Source: UBA1563 sp037440065 (GTDB lineage Bacteria; Bacteroidota; Ignavibacteria; Ignavibacteriales; Ignavibacteriaceae). Taken from it: a DNA stretch of 64,000 nucleotides. Made by a program: the position numbers and the translations under genes. Location of the stretch: contig JBBIUV010000017.1 in NCBI GenBank assembly GCA_037440065.1, forward strand, positions 620,001 to 684,000, written 5' to 3'. Under the pieces are notes generated by a model, which saw nothing but the letters and a program-made list of their open reading frames with translations, searched no databases and had not been told where the DNA came from. This document shows, one piece after another, positions 55,103 to 63,187 of the stretch (position 1 is the stretch's first letter; each line of letters starts with the position of its first letter).

Positions 55103-56182
55103 TTATTTCCTCAAATTGAGTAAAAGATCGTCATCATATTTTTCAAACGCATGGATGTACAATTTTCTTGCTTTGCTCACTTCTTTTATTCCGAAGTCCG
55201 AAAGAAATTGGATACCGCTCCCAAGCAGCTTTGGAGCCATAAAGATTTGCATTTCGTCAAACAAATTTTCTTTTACAAAAGAATTATAAATTTTAGCTCC
55301 CCCTTCTACCAACACGGAAGTTATATTTTCTTTACCAATTTGTTTTAGAACTGTTTTTAACCGGAATTGTTTTTTGTCATCAGTTCGTGCGAATAAAAGT
55401 TTTACTCCAAGTTCTAGAAATGCTTTCGCTTTCGGCGAATTCTTCTTCTCTAAGGATGTAACAAGTAAAACATTTTTTTCTGAATGAAATATTTTTCTAT
55501 CAATACATGATTTTAAATTTGGATCAAGAACGATTCGCTTCGGATTTCTACCTTCTACCAACCGAACAGTTAATTGCGGATCGTCTTTATTTACGGTGTT
55601 TGCCCCGATCAACACCGCATCATATTCGTTCCGAAATTTGTGCACTTGTTTCCGGGATGCAGTAGAAGTTATCCATTTTGATTGGAATGAATCATCAGCA
55701 ATTTTTCCGTCGATAGTTATAGCTGATTTAAGTGTAACGTAGGGAGTTTTTTTTGTAACATTTTTGAAAAAAAATTTATTTAATTCAACACATTCGTTTT
55801 CAAGAATGCCAACTTTAACTTCCACCCCGTTATCTTTTAATTTTTGAATCCCGTTTCCGCAAACAATGGGATTCATATCAAGTGTACCGATAACAACTTT
55901 TTTAATTTTGTTTTCGAGAAGTGCATCAACACAAGGAGGGGTTTTTCCGAAATGAGAACATGGCTCTAAATTAACAAAAAGTGTCGCTCCCTCAACGTTC
56001 TCCGAAGCACTGTTTATCGCATTTATTTCTGCGTGTGCTTCCCCATATTTTTGATGATACCCTGCACCAATAATTTTTCCTTCTTTTACTAATACCGCTC
56101 CAACTAAAGGATTCGGACTTACAAAGCCGATTCCTTTTTTAGCAATCTCAAGAGTTAGTTTTATGTAGGATTCATCGGTCAC
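55103..56182 (-). CDS. ribD: Bifunctional riboflavin deaminase/reductase RibD
   Basis: 359 residues: deaminase domain with HAEINAIN and PCSHFGKTPPC (zinc ligands) and a reductase domain (SAITIDGKIADDSFQSKWIT, then SVLVEGGAKIYN). It performs two steps of riboflavin synthesis after GTP cyclohydrolase II. Nine bases after greA. The other rib genes are not in the window. Confidence 0.96.
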   Translation of the reverse strand: MTDESYIKLTLEIAKKGIGFVSPNPLVGAVLVKEGKIIGAGYHQKYGEAHAEINAINSASENVEGATLFVNLEPCSHFGKTPPCVDALLENKIKKVVIGTLDMNPIVCGNGIQKLKDNGVEVKVGILENECVELNKFFFKNVTKKTPYVTLKSAITIDGKIADDSFQSKWITSTASRKQVHKFRNEYDAVLIGANTVNKDDPQLTVRLVEGRNPKRIVLDPNLKSCIDRKIFHSEKNVLLVTSLEKKNSPKAKAFLELGVKLLFARTDDKKQFRLKTVLKQIGKENITSVLVEGGAKIYNSFVKENLFDEMQIFMAPKLLGSGIQFLSDFGIKEVSKARKLYIHAFEKYDDDLLLNLRK

Positions 56183-56191
56183 AAATTTGCT

Positions 56192-56668
56192 TTATTTAAC
56201 TGAAAGAATTTGAAACTCCATTAACCCGGCAGGAGCTTTAATTTTTACAACTTCTCCAACTTTCTTTCCCATCAATCCTTGTCCTACCGGGGAAACAACC
56301 GCAATTTTCCCCGCTTGAAAATCTGCTTCTTCCGGAGAGACCAAATGATAAGCAAAAGTTTTATTCGTTTTTAAATTTTTTACTTCAACGTGAGAAAGAA
56401 TATGCACAACACCTTCTTCAAACTTAGATTCATCAACAACACGGGCTCGCGAAAGAACGTTTTCCAATTTACTGATGCGGAGTTCGAACATGCCCTGTTC
56501 TTCTTTAGCGGCATCATACTCGGCATTTTCAGAAAGGTCGCCATGAGACCGCGCTTCAGATATTTTACCGGCGATTTCTTTTCTACCGCTGGTTTTTAAT
56601 TCTTTTAGTTCGCGTTCAAGTTCAATTAATCTTTCTTGAGTTAAATAAACAAAATTCGCTTCGGCCAT
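56192..56668 (-). CDS. greA: Transcription elongation factor GreA
   Basis: 158 residues. N-terminal coiled-coil with LSENAEYDAAKEEQG (the DxxE-type tip acids) and C-terminal FKBP-like domain with VVSPVGQGLMGKKVG. It restarts backtracked polymerase. Head of the rib-tilS-hpt-ftsH operon. Its leader starts with a strong terminator-like hairpin. Confidence 0.96.
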   Translation of the reverse strand: MAEANFVYLTQERLIELERELKELKTSGRKEIAGKISEARSHGDLSENAEYDAAKEEQGMFELRISKLENVLSRARVVDESKFEEGVVHILSHVEVKNLKTNKTFAYHLVSPEEADFQAGKIAVVSPVGQGLMGKKVGEVVKIKAPAGLMEFQILSVK

Positions 56669-56698
56669 AAGGACATTCTCACTTTAGTTGAAACATTT

Positions 56699-56730
56699 AA
56701 AAAAAAGTGCCACCGCTTTTCGCAGTGGCA
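56699..56730 (-). terminator. Hairpin with U8 at the 5' end of the greA leader
   Basis: On the minus strand TGCCACTGC (56730-56722), GAAAA-type loop, GCGGTGGCA (56716-56708; one G-U pair), then C and eight U. It lies between the predicted promoter (56734-56764) and the greA start (56668), with the stem beginning at about the predicted +1. It has the form of an intrinsic terminator, but no gene lies upstream on this strand. Confidence 0.75.
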
Positions 56731-56733
56731 ATG

Positions 56734-56764
56734 CAAAATTAAAGAAATTAATGGCTCATGTCAA
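56734..56764 (-). promoter_or_regulatory. Promoter of the greA operon
   Basis: On the minus strand TTGACA (56764-56759), 17 bases, TAATTTTG (56741-56734). It fits both the sigma-70 -35/-10 pattern and the FCB TAnnTTTG box. Start of transcription expected around 56729, at the foot of the hairpin. Confidence 0.65.
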
Positions 56765-57089
56765 GAAAAAGAAATGAGAAGTTTCTTTTTATTTGAGATC
56801 AACGAAAAATCTACTTTGAGTTAAAATTTTTCGCACAAGACGTTATCGGTTGTTAGGCAAAAGAAATGAACCATAAAACAAAGCTACAGCCTCAGTCGCT
56901 TTGATTCGTTGAAAAAGAATACACAGTTCAATTAAAAATTACTCGAAACTGAGCGGCTATATCTAAATCACAATTTTATAAAAGTTTCTTCCATATAATT
57001 CAATATGATTGTAACTTTCACAAAGTATTTTTTTTTAGTATTAATAAGGTGTTCTGTTATATGTTGTATAGTAATTTAAGGTGGGGATT
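56765..57089. other. Gene-free region between greA and the sensor kinase
   Basis: Beyond the greA promoter I see no open frame of note. T- and A-rich stretches, including a run of nine T near 57028-57036, precede the kinase. No clear TAnnTTTG box for the plus-strand gene was found; a ribosome site AAGGTGG lies at 57078-57084. Confidence 0.5.
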
Positions 57090-58595
57090 GTGTTAAAACA
57101 TAAATTTGGATTGGGTAGAAAAATTGTCACTATAGTTTTAGGCACTCTAATAGTCTTTAGTGCATGCTTTGCTGTATTCGCTCATTTAAGCGGGTATAAA
57201 ATGCTTGAAAAACAAGCACAGGCAAAAGCCGATGGAATATCAGAGTTTGGTAGAGGTATTTTAGAACATCTGATGGTTGAAGGGAAAAGACGTAAACTAA
57301 GAAATGTCTTAAAATCGGCAATTATCTCCCCTCAAATTAATGACGTTATTATTTTAGATAAGGATGGGAAAATCGCTATTCGTGCAATTGACAAGGATAT
57401 GGGTAAAAAATTTAAACTAAGGAATCTATCAGATGTTAGTAAGATCTCAGTTAAAAGTTTCTTCCCATCTCAAGAAAATCGTAAACATTATCAGTACGCT
57501 GTTGATCCGATATTTAATAAACCACAATGTTACTCTTGTCATCCAACTGAAGAGAAGATTTTAGGTTTTTATGTTGTTAAAGCGTCTGTGGATGATCTTT
57601 TAAAGGTTGCAAGGGAACATCGATCCATAAACATTTTACTCGCACTTCTAATTGTAATGGGCGTTGGGGTAACTATGCTATTGGCACTTTATTATATTGT
57701 TATTAAGCCAATTAGGCGTTTAGAGCTAAACATTAATAATATTGGAAAAGTGGTAAGTAGTTCTGGATTTTACGACGATATGCAGTTCTCCCAGTTGGAA
57801 GAATCTAAGAGAAACGATGAAATATCTGATCTTCAAAAAGCTTTTAATAAATTGATAAAACGGTTAAATCAAAGCAAGATCAAGCTGAACGAAATGCACC
57901 AAAATCAACTTGAACAGGCTGACCGGATGTTTACAACCGGCGAAATGGCGGCAAGCCTTGCACACGAAATTAAAAATCCTATCTCCGGTGTGATCGGCGC
58001 GTTACAAATCTTTGACGCTGAAACTCAAAGCAGTGACTCGAAGAAAGAAATTATTTTAGAGATGATGTCACAACTTCAAAGAATAAATAATACAATAAAT
58101 GATTTACTAAGTTATGCCCGCCCCAAACCGCCTGTGTTTGAAACTATTGAAGTGAAATCCCTCATAGACAAAACCTTATCTTTCATTACGCCGTTGCAAA
58201 AGGAGAAGAAAATAAATTATCATGTTACTCTTGATGATGAATGCTTAACCATACAGGCAGACAGAAATCAACTGCAGCAAGTGTTGTTTAATTTAATGTT
58301 GAACGCGCTTCAAGCGATGGAAACTGAAGGGACTTTAGAAATAATTGTGAAAAAGAACGAACTGGTCGTCGAGATAGACCTAATCGACAACGGGCAAGGC
58401 ATAAAATCTGAGGCGCTCCCCTTACTTTTCAAACCTTTCTTTACAACAAAGCATAAAGGAAGTGGGTTGGGTCTGGCTATCTCAAAAAGAATAATCGAAC
58501 AGCACAACGGTAAGATTCAAATTACCAGCAAACCGGAGAAAGGAACTAAAGTGAAAATCTCCTTACCCTTTAATCAAAATACAATGGAACTATGA
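57090..58595 (+). CDS. Histidine kinase with a c-type heme motif in its periplasmic sensor
   Basis: 501 residues from the GTG at 57090 (site AAGGTGG upstream; GTG at 57081 also possible). TM1 about 11-31, periplasmic domain 32-178 with a single heme-c motif CYSCH at 147-151 (PQCYSCHPTEEKILG), TM2 about 180-206, HAMP, coiled coil, HisKA with H292 in SLAHEIKNPISG, and HATPase_c (NLMLNALQAM, IDNGQGI, GSGLGLAISKRI). A covalent heme suggests redox or gas sensing. Overlaps the sigma-54 regulator by 4 bases, so they form a pair. Confidence 0.9.
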   Translation: MLKHKFGLGRKIVTIVLGTLIVFSACFAVFAHLSGYKMLEKQAQAKADGISEFGRGILEHLMVEGKRRKLRNVLKSAIISPQINDVIILDKDGKIAIRAIDKDMGKKFKLRNLSDVSKISVKSFFPSQENRKHYQYAVDPIFNKPQCYSCHPTEEKILGFYVVKASVDDLLKVAREHRSINILLALLIVMGVGVTMLLALYYIVIKPIRRLELNINNIGKVVSSSGFYDDMQFSQLEESKRNDEISDLQKAFNKLIKRLNQSKIKLNEMHQNQLEQADRMFTTGEMAASLAHEIKNPISGVIGALQIFDAETQSSDSKKEIILEMMSQLQRINNTINDLLSYARPKPPVFETIEVKSLIDKTLSFITPLQKEKKINYHVTLDDECLTIQADRNQLQQVLFNLMLNALQAMETEGTLEIIVKKNELVVEIDLIDNGQGIKSEALPLLFKPFFTTKHKGSGLGLAISKRIIEQHNGKIQITSKPEKGTKVKISLPFNQNTMEL

Positions 58596-59983
58596 GATCT
58601 GATACCATACTTGTTGTTGATGACGAAAAGCTGATACGATGGTCACTCAGGCAGCATTTACAGAATCTATCTTTCAGCGTTTTAGAAGCAGAAACAGTTA
58701 AAATAGGTTTGTCCCGGGTTTCGGAATTCGAACCCGATTTAATTATTTTAGACCAACACCTGCCTGATGGAACCGGAATAGAATTTATTCAAAAACTAAA
58801 AGAGATGTCTTACGAGATTCCTATTATTATGTTAAGCGCAGTTGATAGTTCAAACATTGCGGTACAAGCGATGAAACTTGGCGCACTAGATTATATTACA
58901 AAACCTATTGATTTTGATGAGTTGAAAATCATTGTTGAAAAGTCGTTGGAGTCTGCTCGTCTCAAAAGGCAAATCAGCCTTTTACAAGAAGAACAAAAGA
59001 AACTTTTCGGGACTAATTTAATCATCGGTGATTCGCCGGTGATGAAAAAATTATTTAATATGATGAACAAAATCGCTTTAAGTGATTCTTCAACTGTTCT
59101 TGTAACGGGTGAAAGTGGTGTTGGCAAGGAATTAGTTGTCAGAACAATCCACGAATTGAGTGAGAGAAAAGATAAATGCTTTATGGCTGTAAATTGTGCT
59201 TCACTTACGGAATCATTGATAGAAAGCGAATTATTCGGTCATCAGAAAGGAGCTTTTACAGACGCCAAGAATTTGAAAAAAGGGATGTTTGAACTTGCTG
59301 ACGGAGGCACAATCTTCTTGGATGAAATTGGTGATATTTCACCCAACCTGCAAGTTAAACTGCTTAGGGTGCTTGATCAAAAATCATTTAAGAGAGTTGG
59401 CGGCACATCCGAAATTTTTGTTGATGTAAGAATAATTACTGCAACCAACCATATCCTTGAACAAAAAGTTGTAGAGGGTAATTTTAGAGCCGATTTATTT
59501 TACCGCCTAAATGTAGTCCATTTGTATGTTCCCCCGTTAAGAGAAAGGGGAAACGATGTCCTGATGCTGGCTCAATATTTTATACAGGAATTCAACATAG
59601 TATTCCGGAAGGCATTTAAAGGTTTGAATGAAGAAACAAAGGAAATTTTTTTAAAATACCATTGGCCCGGAAACGTTCGCGAATTAAAAAATGTCATCGA
59701 AAGGGCTGTACTCCTTGATGAAGGGGAATATATTTTTTCTCACCATGTTGAAGTCGGTCATCTTCATACTTTGGATAATAAAGAAAGCGCCATTCCTTCA
59801 ACGATTAGAAAAGATATAACTTTCAGTGAAATAGAAAGAACTGCCGTGCTTGATGCGTTAACTAAAACTGATTTTAATCAGTCGCAAGCAGCAAGAACGC
59901 TGGAAATCAGTAGAGATCAACTGCGTTATAAAATGAAGAAATTAGGAATTCAAAGTAAACAGGCAAAAGAGCGCAATGAGTAA
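58592..59983 (+). CDS. Sigma-54-dependent NtrC-family response regulator
   Basis: 463 residues: REC domain with D54 (IILDQHLPDG) and K104, AAA+ domain with Walker A GESGVGKE (173-180), GAFTDA loop (220-225, a variant of GAFTGA, which contacts sigma-54), Walker B GTIFLDEIGD, and a C-terminal Fis-type HTH (FNQSQAARTLEISRDQLRYK). It activates sigma-54 promoters after phosphorylation by the upstream heme kinase. Targets probably include the cytochrome operon at 60769. Confidence 0.95.
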   Translation: MRSDTILVVDDEKLIRWSLRQHLQNLSFSVLEAETVKIGLSRVSEFEPDLIILDQHLPDGTGIEFIQKLKEMSYEIPIIMLSAVDSSNIAVQAMKLGALDYITKPIDFDELKIIVEKSLESARLKRQISLLQEEQKKLFGTNLIIGDSPVMKKLFNMMNKIALSDSSTVLVTGESGVGKELVVRTIHELSERKDKCFMAVNCASLTESLIESELFGHQKGAFTDAKNLKKGMFELADGGTIFLDEIGDISPNLQVKLLRVLDQKSFKRVGGTSEIFVDVRIITATNHILEQKVVEGNFRADLFYRLNVVHLYVPPLRERGNDVLMLAQYFIQEFNIVFRKAFKGLNEETKEIFLKYHWPGNVRELKNVIERAVLLDEGEYIFSHHVEVGHLHTLDNKESAIPSTIRKDITFSEIERTAVLDALTKTDFNQSQAARTLEISRDQLRYKMKKLGIQSKQAKERNE

Positions 59984-60039
59984 AGAGCGTAATTAGGAAA
60001 GGGTAAGGATTTTTTAATGGCATATAGATTGAGGGACTA

Positions 60040-60483
60040 ATGGCCATGAATCGAAAAACAACATTAAGTCAAGGAAATAATCCTCTCAAAAATCCGCCGG
60101 TATATTCACGCGTGTTAATTGTGGATGATGAGCCGCTGATATGTTGGTCTCTACAAAGCGCTCTGATGAATAAAGGATTAGAAGTATTTACCGCAGTTTC
60201 ATTTAAAGATGGAATGAGAGAAATCTATGCTCACTGCTTTGATGTTTTGATTGTAGATTTAAAATTAGACGAGAGCGATGGATTTAATGTAATTATATCA
60301 GCTCAAGATAAAAATCCTTCAATTAAAACCATACTTATTACTGCTTGCGGTGATGAGAACAGCAGACATAAAGCTAATGAATTTGGCGTAGATTTGTTTG
60401 TTGAAAAACCGTTGATTTTATCAGAGATGGTTAATTCCGTATCCCTTCTGATTAAAAAGAAATCTTCCACCAATCCGAATTAA
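60040..60483 (+). CDS. Single-domain response regulator
   Basis: 147 residues from ATG at 60040 (GAGGGA upstream). Only a REC domain: acidic pocket DDE at 29-31, phospho-acceptor D73 (LIVDLKLDESDG), Thr in ITACGDE and Lys in EKPLIL. Its start LIVDDEPLICWSL is close to LVVDDEKLIRWSL of the sigma-54 regulator, so it may be a duplicated receiver from such a protein. Likely a phosphate sink or an allosteric partner; it has no output domain. Confidence 0.85.
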   Translation: MAMNRKTTLSQGNNPLKNPPVYSRVLIVDDEPLICWSLQSALMNKGLEVFTAVSFKDGMREIYAHCFDVLIVDLKLDESDGFNVIISAQDKNPSIKTILITACGDENSRHKANEFGVDLFVEKPLILSEMVNSVSLLIKKKSSTNPN

Positions 60484-60546
60484 CTTTTTCTGCTCTTCAC
60501 CCAATCTTCATGATTATACCAAAGCATTTATTACAAAAAGCCATGC

Positions 60547-60589
60547 TGGGGAATATTACCCACTCCCCAAGTAATGTGGGGAATATTCC
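60547..60589. promoter_or_regulatory. Paired TGGGGAATATT sites (candidate activator sites)
   Basis: TGGGGAATATT occurs at 60547-60557 and 60577-60587, 30 bases apart (about three turns). The first forms TGGGGA-N11-TCCCCA (60547-60569); the second contains the palindrome GGAATATTCC (60580-60589). They lie about 130-170 bases before the sigma-54-like promoter, the usual position for enhancer binding by NtrC-type regulators. Confidence 0.5.
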
Positions 60590-60714
60590 GCAAACCGAGT
60601 TGAGTAAGAATTTATAATAAGATTTCCTAAACAGTTTTATTGGAAATGGTAACAAAAGCATAGCAATTGGAGTTGGTTTTGATTTGTGGAGAAAAATGAT
60701 TCTCATCAGACTGT

Positions 60715-60730
60715 TGGCATTAGTATTGAT
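60715..60730 (+). promoter_or_regulatory. Candidate sigma-54 promoter of the cytochrome operon
   Basis: TGGCAT-N5-TTGAT: the -24 GG (60716-60717) and the -12 G (60728) have the exact 12-base separation of the sigma-54 consensus TGGCAC-N5-TTGCA, but the C of the -12 GC is A here. Start expected at about 60741, 28 bases before the ATG at 60769. Confidence 0.4.
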
Positions 60731-60768
60731 AATTGACAGATGTTAATAAAAAAAATGACATCTGTTTT

Positions 60769-62052
60769 ATGTTTCTCAAAAGAAAAATTACCGGTTCCTT
60801 ACAATTAAAATATCTTTCTACTTTAATTATCGCAGTATTCCTTTTAAACTTTACTTCTACGAATAATAAATTAGATGATGGGGATTACAAAATAATTCAT
60901 CCCAAAACTAAGTTTTCAAAAGTGGATGAAGACCGGTTCCTATTCGTTATTTGGGTAGATACAACACAAATAAAAAGTTTTAGGGTATTTAATCCGTGGG
61001 ATACAACTATAGTGGTTGAGCTATCTTCACCCTCTGCAAGAAAGTCAAATAATGAAATAGTCGCTTCAACACTCCCGGAAAATTTATTATTGGGAAGCAT
61101 TTCTGTTTCCGCGGAACCTTTTCATCAGGCTTTAATAAATAAAGAAGATTCTTTCCCGTTTGAAGAACAAGTTCGAGGAAAGGAAATTCTTTTAAAAGAT
61201 ACAACCTTAGCTTCAATCAAAATAATAAGAGAGCAAGATGCTCTTCTGGCTAGCGTAAAGGTTTTTGGCTGGCAGCCTATTGAAGTAAATAACTTTGCGA
61301 AGAGAAATAATTATTGTCAAAATAATATCATTGCAATCCCTTTGAGTTTGGAGCCCGGCAATAATACCATTCTTTATGAATTAGAGACAATAGGAAATAA
61401 GTTATTGAGGGATTCGCTCAATGTCTATTATCAGTTAGAGATTGAAAGCAAGAAAGCTCCTGATGAATACGTTAAAAACATTTTCCACCTTGCAGAGAAC
61501 GATACAAGATGCTTCACCTGTCATGAGAAAGAGAAGAAGTCGTCGATGATTTCAGAATCTACTTGCAAATCTTGCCACGGTTCCATGTACAAAGAGAATT
61601 TTGTACACGGACCGGTAGATGCCGGACAATGCAAAACCTGCCACAACCAACAGCCAACATCCGGATTTAAACCAAAGTTTGAAGTTGAAAAAGAATCAGA
61701 AGTATGTTTTGGCTGCCACGAAGAGATAAAGGAAGGGATCGCTAAGAAAAAATTTGTTCATGCGCCGGTTGTATCGGGAAGATGCACAATATGCCACAGC
61801 CCGCACGCTTCAAAGCATGAGTATCAACTAAGAAATTCTACAAATCAAATCTGCCTTACTTGTCACAATGACAAAAATGATGGAAATCATCCGGTAGTTT
61901 TTCATCCATTCCAGAACAGAAAAGATCCGCGTAATCCTAAGCGTGAATTAAACTGCATCGGCTGTCATAATCCTCATTTCTCTGAATTTAAGTCACTTCT
62001 ATCTTCCGCTGATGGATATTTCGCTTTGTGTCAAAGTTGTCATAATAAATAA
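60769..62052 (+). CDS. Octaheme c-type cytochrome with an N-terminal beta domain
   Basis: 427 residues from the ATG at 60769 (MFLKRKITGS); a TTG at 60733 would extend it by 12 residues. Signal anchor about 10-30. Residues about 35-235 look like a beta-sandwich. The C-terminal about 180 residues hold eight CxxCH motifs: CFTCH, CKSCH, CKTCH, CFGCH, CTICH, CLTCH, CIGCH, CQSCH, with repeated FVHGPVDAGQ / FVHAPVVSGR segments of the doubled-CxxCH type. An electron-transfer protein of the periplasm or outer surface. Confidence 0.92.
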   Translation: MFLKRKITGSLQLKYLSTLIIAVFLLNFTSTNNKLDDGDYKIIHPKTKFSKVDEDRFLFVIWVDTTQIKSFRVFNPWDTTIVVELSSPSARKSNNEIVASTLPENLLLGSISVSAEPFHQALINKEDSFPFEEQVRGKEILLKDTTLASIKIIREQDALLASVKVFGWQPIEVNNFAKRNNYCQNNIIAIPLSLEPGNNTILYELETIGNKLLRDSLNVYYQLEIESKKAPDEYVKNIFHLAENDTRCFTCHEKEKKSSMISESTCKSCHGSMYKENFVHGPVDAGQCKTCHNQQPTSGFKPKFEVEKESEVCFGCHEEIKEGIAKKKFVHAPVVSGRCTICHSPHASKHEYQLRNSTNQICLTCHNDKNDGNHPVVFHPFQNRKDPRNPKRELNCIGCHNPHFSEFKSLLSSADGYFALCQSCHNK

Positions 62053-62067
62053 CAGTTTAAAATAAAA

Positions 62068-63138
62068 ATGAAATTTCAAAAAGAAAAAAATAATAGTAAA
62101 AAGCGAGCTAATGAGTATTGGTTCGTTCTCTATGCATTCCTATTCGTCTTTTCAATGATAAACTATACCGGATGTTCGGGGGCAAAGGATACTTCAAAAG
62201 AGGAAAAGGAATTGATCTGGCCTCTTCCTCCTGAACAACCAAGGATAAAATATTTACGAAGTCTTTCTGACCGCAAGTCAATTGAAGGGAGTGAGTCAAA
62301 AATACTTGAATCTTTATTAGGTGAAGAAAAAAGCGATGCCCTTCAAAAACCGTATGGTGTTGTAGCGGCTGACGATAAAGTTTATGTAACCGAAAGCACC
62401 GGTGGCAGAGTTTTCGTCTTCGATTTGAAGAATTCTAAATTATCTTTTATCGGCAGTTCATCATTTGGATCCGTAACCATGCCTATTGGGATCGCCGCTG
62501 ATTCGGCAGGCAATGTTTATATAACCGATGTTATGCAAAAAGCCGTTTTGGTTTTTAATCCATTAGGTAAAATGATTCTATCTTTTGGAAGCGATGCCGG
62601 GTTGGAAAATCCCGCCGGTATAGCTATAAATAATTTGCTTAAACGAATTTATGTCGTTGATTCTAAAGCCCACAAAGTAAAAGTCTATTCACTTGATGGA
62701 AAATTTCTTTTTGATTTTGGAAAGAGAGGAATTGAAGATGGAGAATTCAATTTCCCAACAAATATTGCTATAGACAGAGAAGGTAAGATATACATCGTTG
62801 ATACCATAAATGCGCGGGTGGAAGTTTTTGATGCAGATGGAAAATTCTTGTGGAAATTTGGTTCACTTGGTGATTCGTTTGGACAGTTTACTCGACCAAA
62901 AGGAATAGCAGTTGATAGCCATGGGAACATTTATGTGGTAGATGCGGCTTTTAATAATTTCCAAATTTTTAATAATGAAGGCAAGCTTCTAATGCATGTA
63001 GGAAGTTTTGGAACAGAAGCTGGCAACTTTTGGCTCCCTACAGGAATTAGTGTTGACAACCAGGATAGAATCTATGTTGTCGATGCAACAAATAAACGAG
63101 TTCAGGTATTTCAATTAATCAAATACAACAATGAGTAG
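62068..63138 (+). CDS. NHL-repeat beta-propeller lipoprotein
   Basis: 356 residues. Signal peptide with a lipobox-like Cys in INYTGCSG. N-terminal WPLPPEQPRIKYLRSL, then about six NHL blades with repeated GIAVDSHGNIYVVDA-type units (for example GVVAADDKVYVTES, NIAIDREGKIYIVDT, GISVDNQDRIYVVDA). NHL propellers of this type are often encoded next to secreted multiheme cytochromes, where they may help assembly or bridging. Fifteen bases after the octaheme gene. Confidence 0.9.
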   Translation: MKFQKEKNNSKKRANEYWFVLYAFLFVFSMINYTGCSGAKDTSKEEKELIWPLPPEQPRIKYLRSLSDRKSIEGSESKILESLLGEEKSDALQKPYGVVAADDKVYVTESTGGRVFVFDLKNSKLSFIGSSSFGSVTMPIGIAADSAGNVYITDVMQKAVLVFNPLGKMILSFGSDAGLENPAGIAINNLLKRIYVVDSKAHKVKVYSLDGKFLFDFGKRGIEDGEFNFPTNIAIDREGKIYIVDTINARVEVFDADGKFLWKFGSLGDSFGQFTRPKGIAVDSHGNIYVVDAAFNNFQIFNNEGKLLMHVGSFGTEAGNFWLPTGISVDNQDRIYVVDATNKRVQVFQLIKYNNE

Positions 63139-63187
63139 TTCAAAAAGACTACTCGATTATCAATAACAAACAATGAAAGGTGATACA

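Noticed and set aside
57010..57040. TGTAAC before the heme kinase as another ECF promoter
   Set aside because: No GTCA stands 18 bases downstream; the spacing rule fails.
60564..60582. TCCCCA-N7-TGGGGA as an intrinsic terminator after the receiver-only gene
   Set aside because: The stem is 6 bp and no T tract follows; I favour an activator site.
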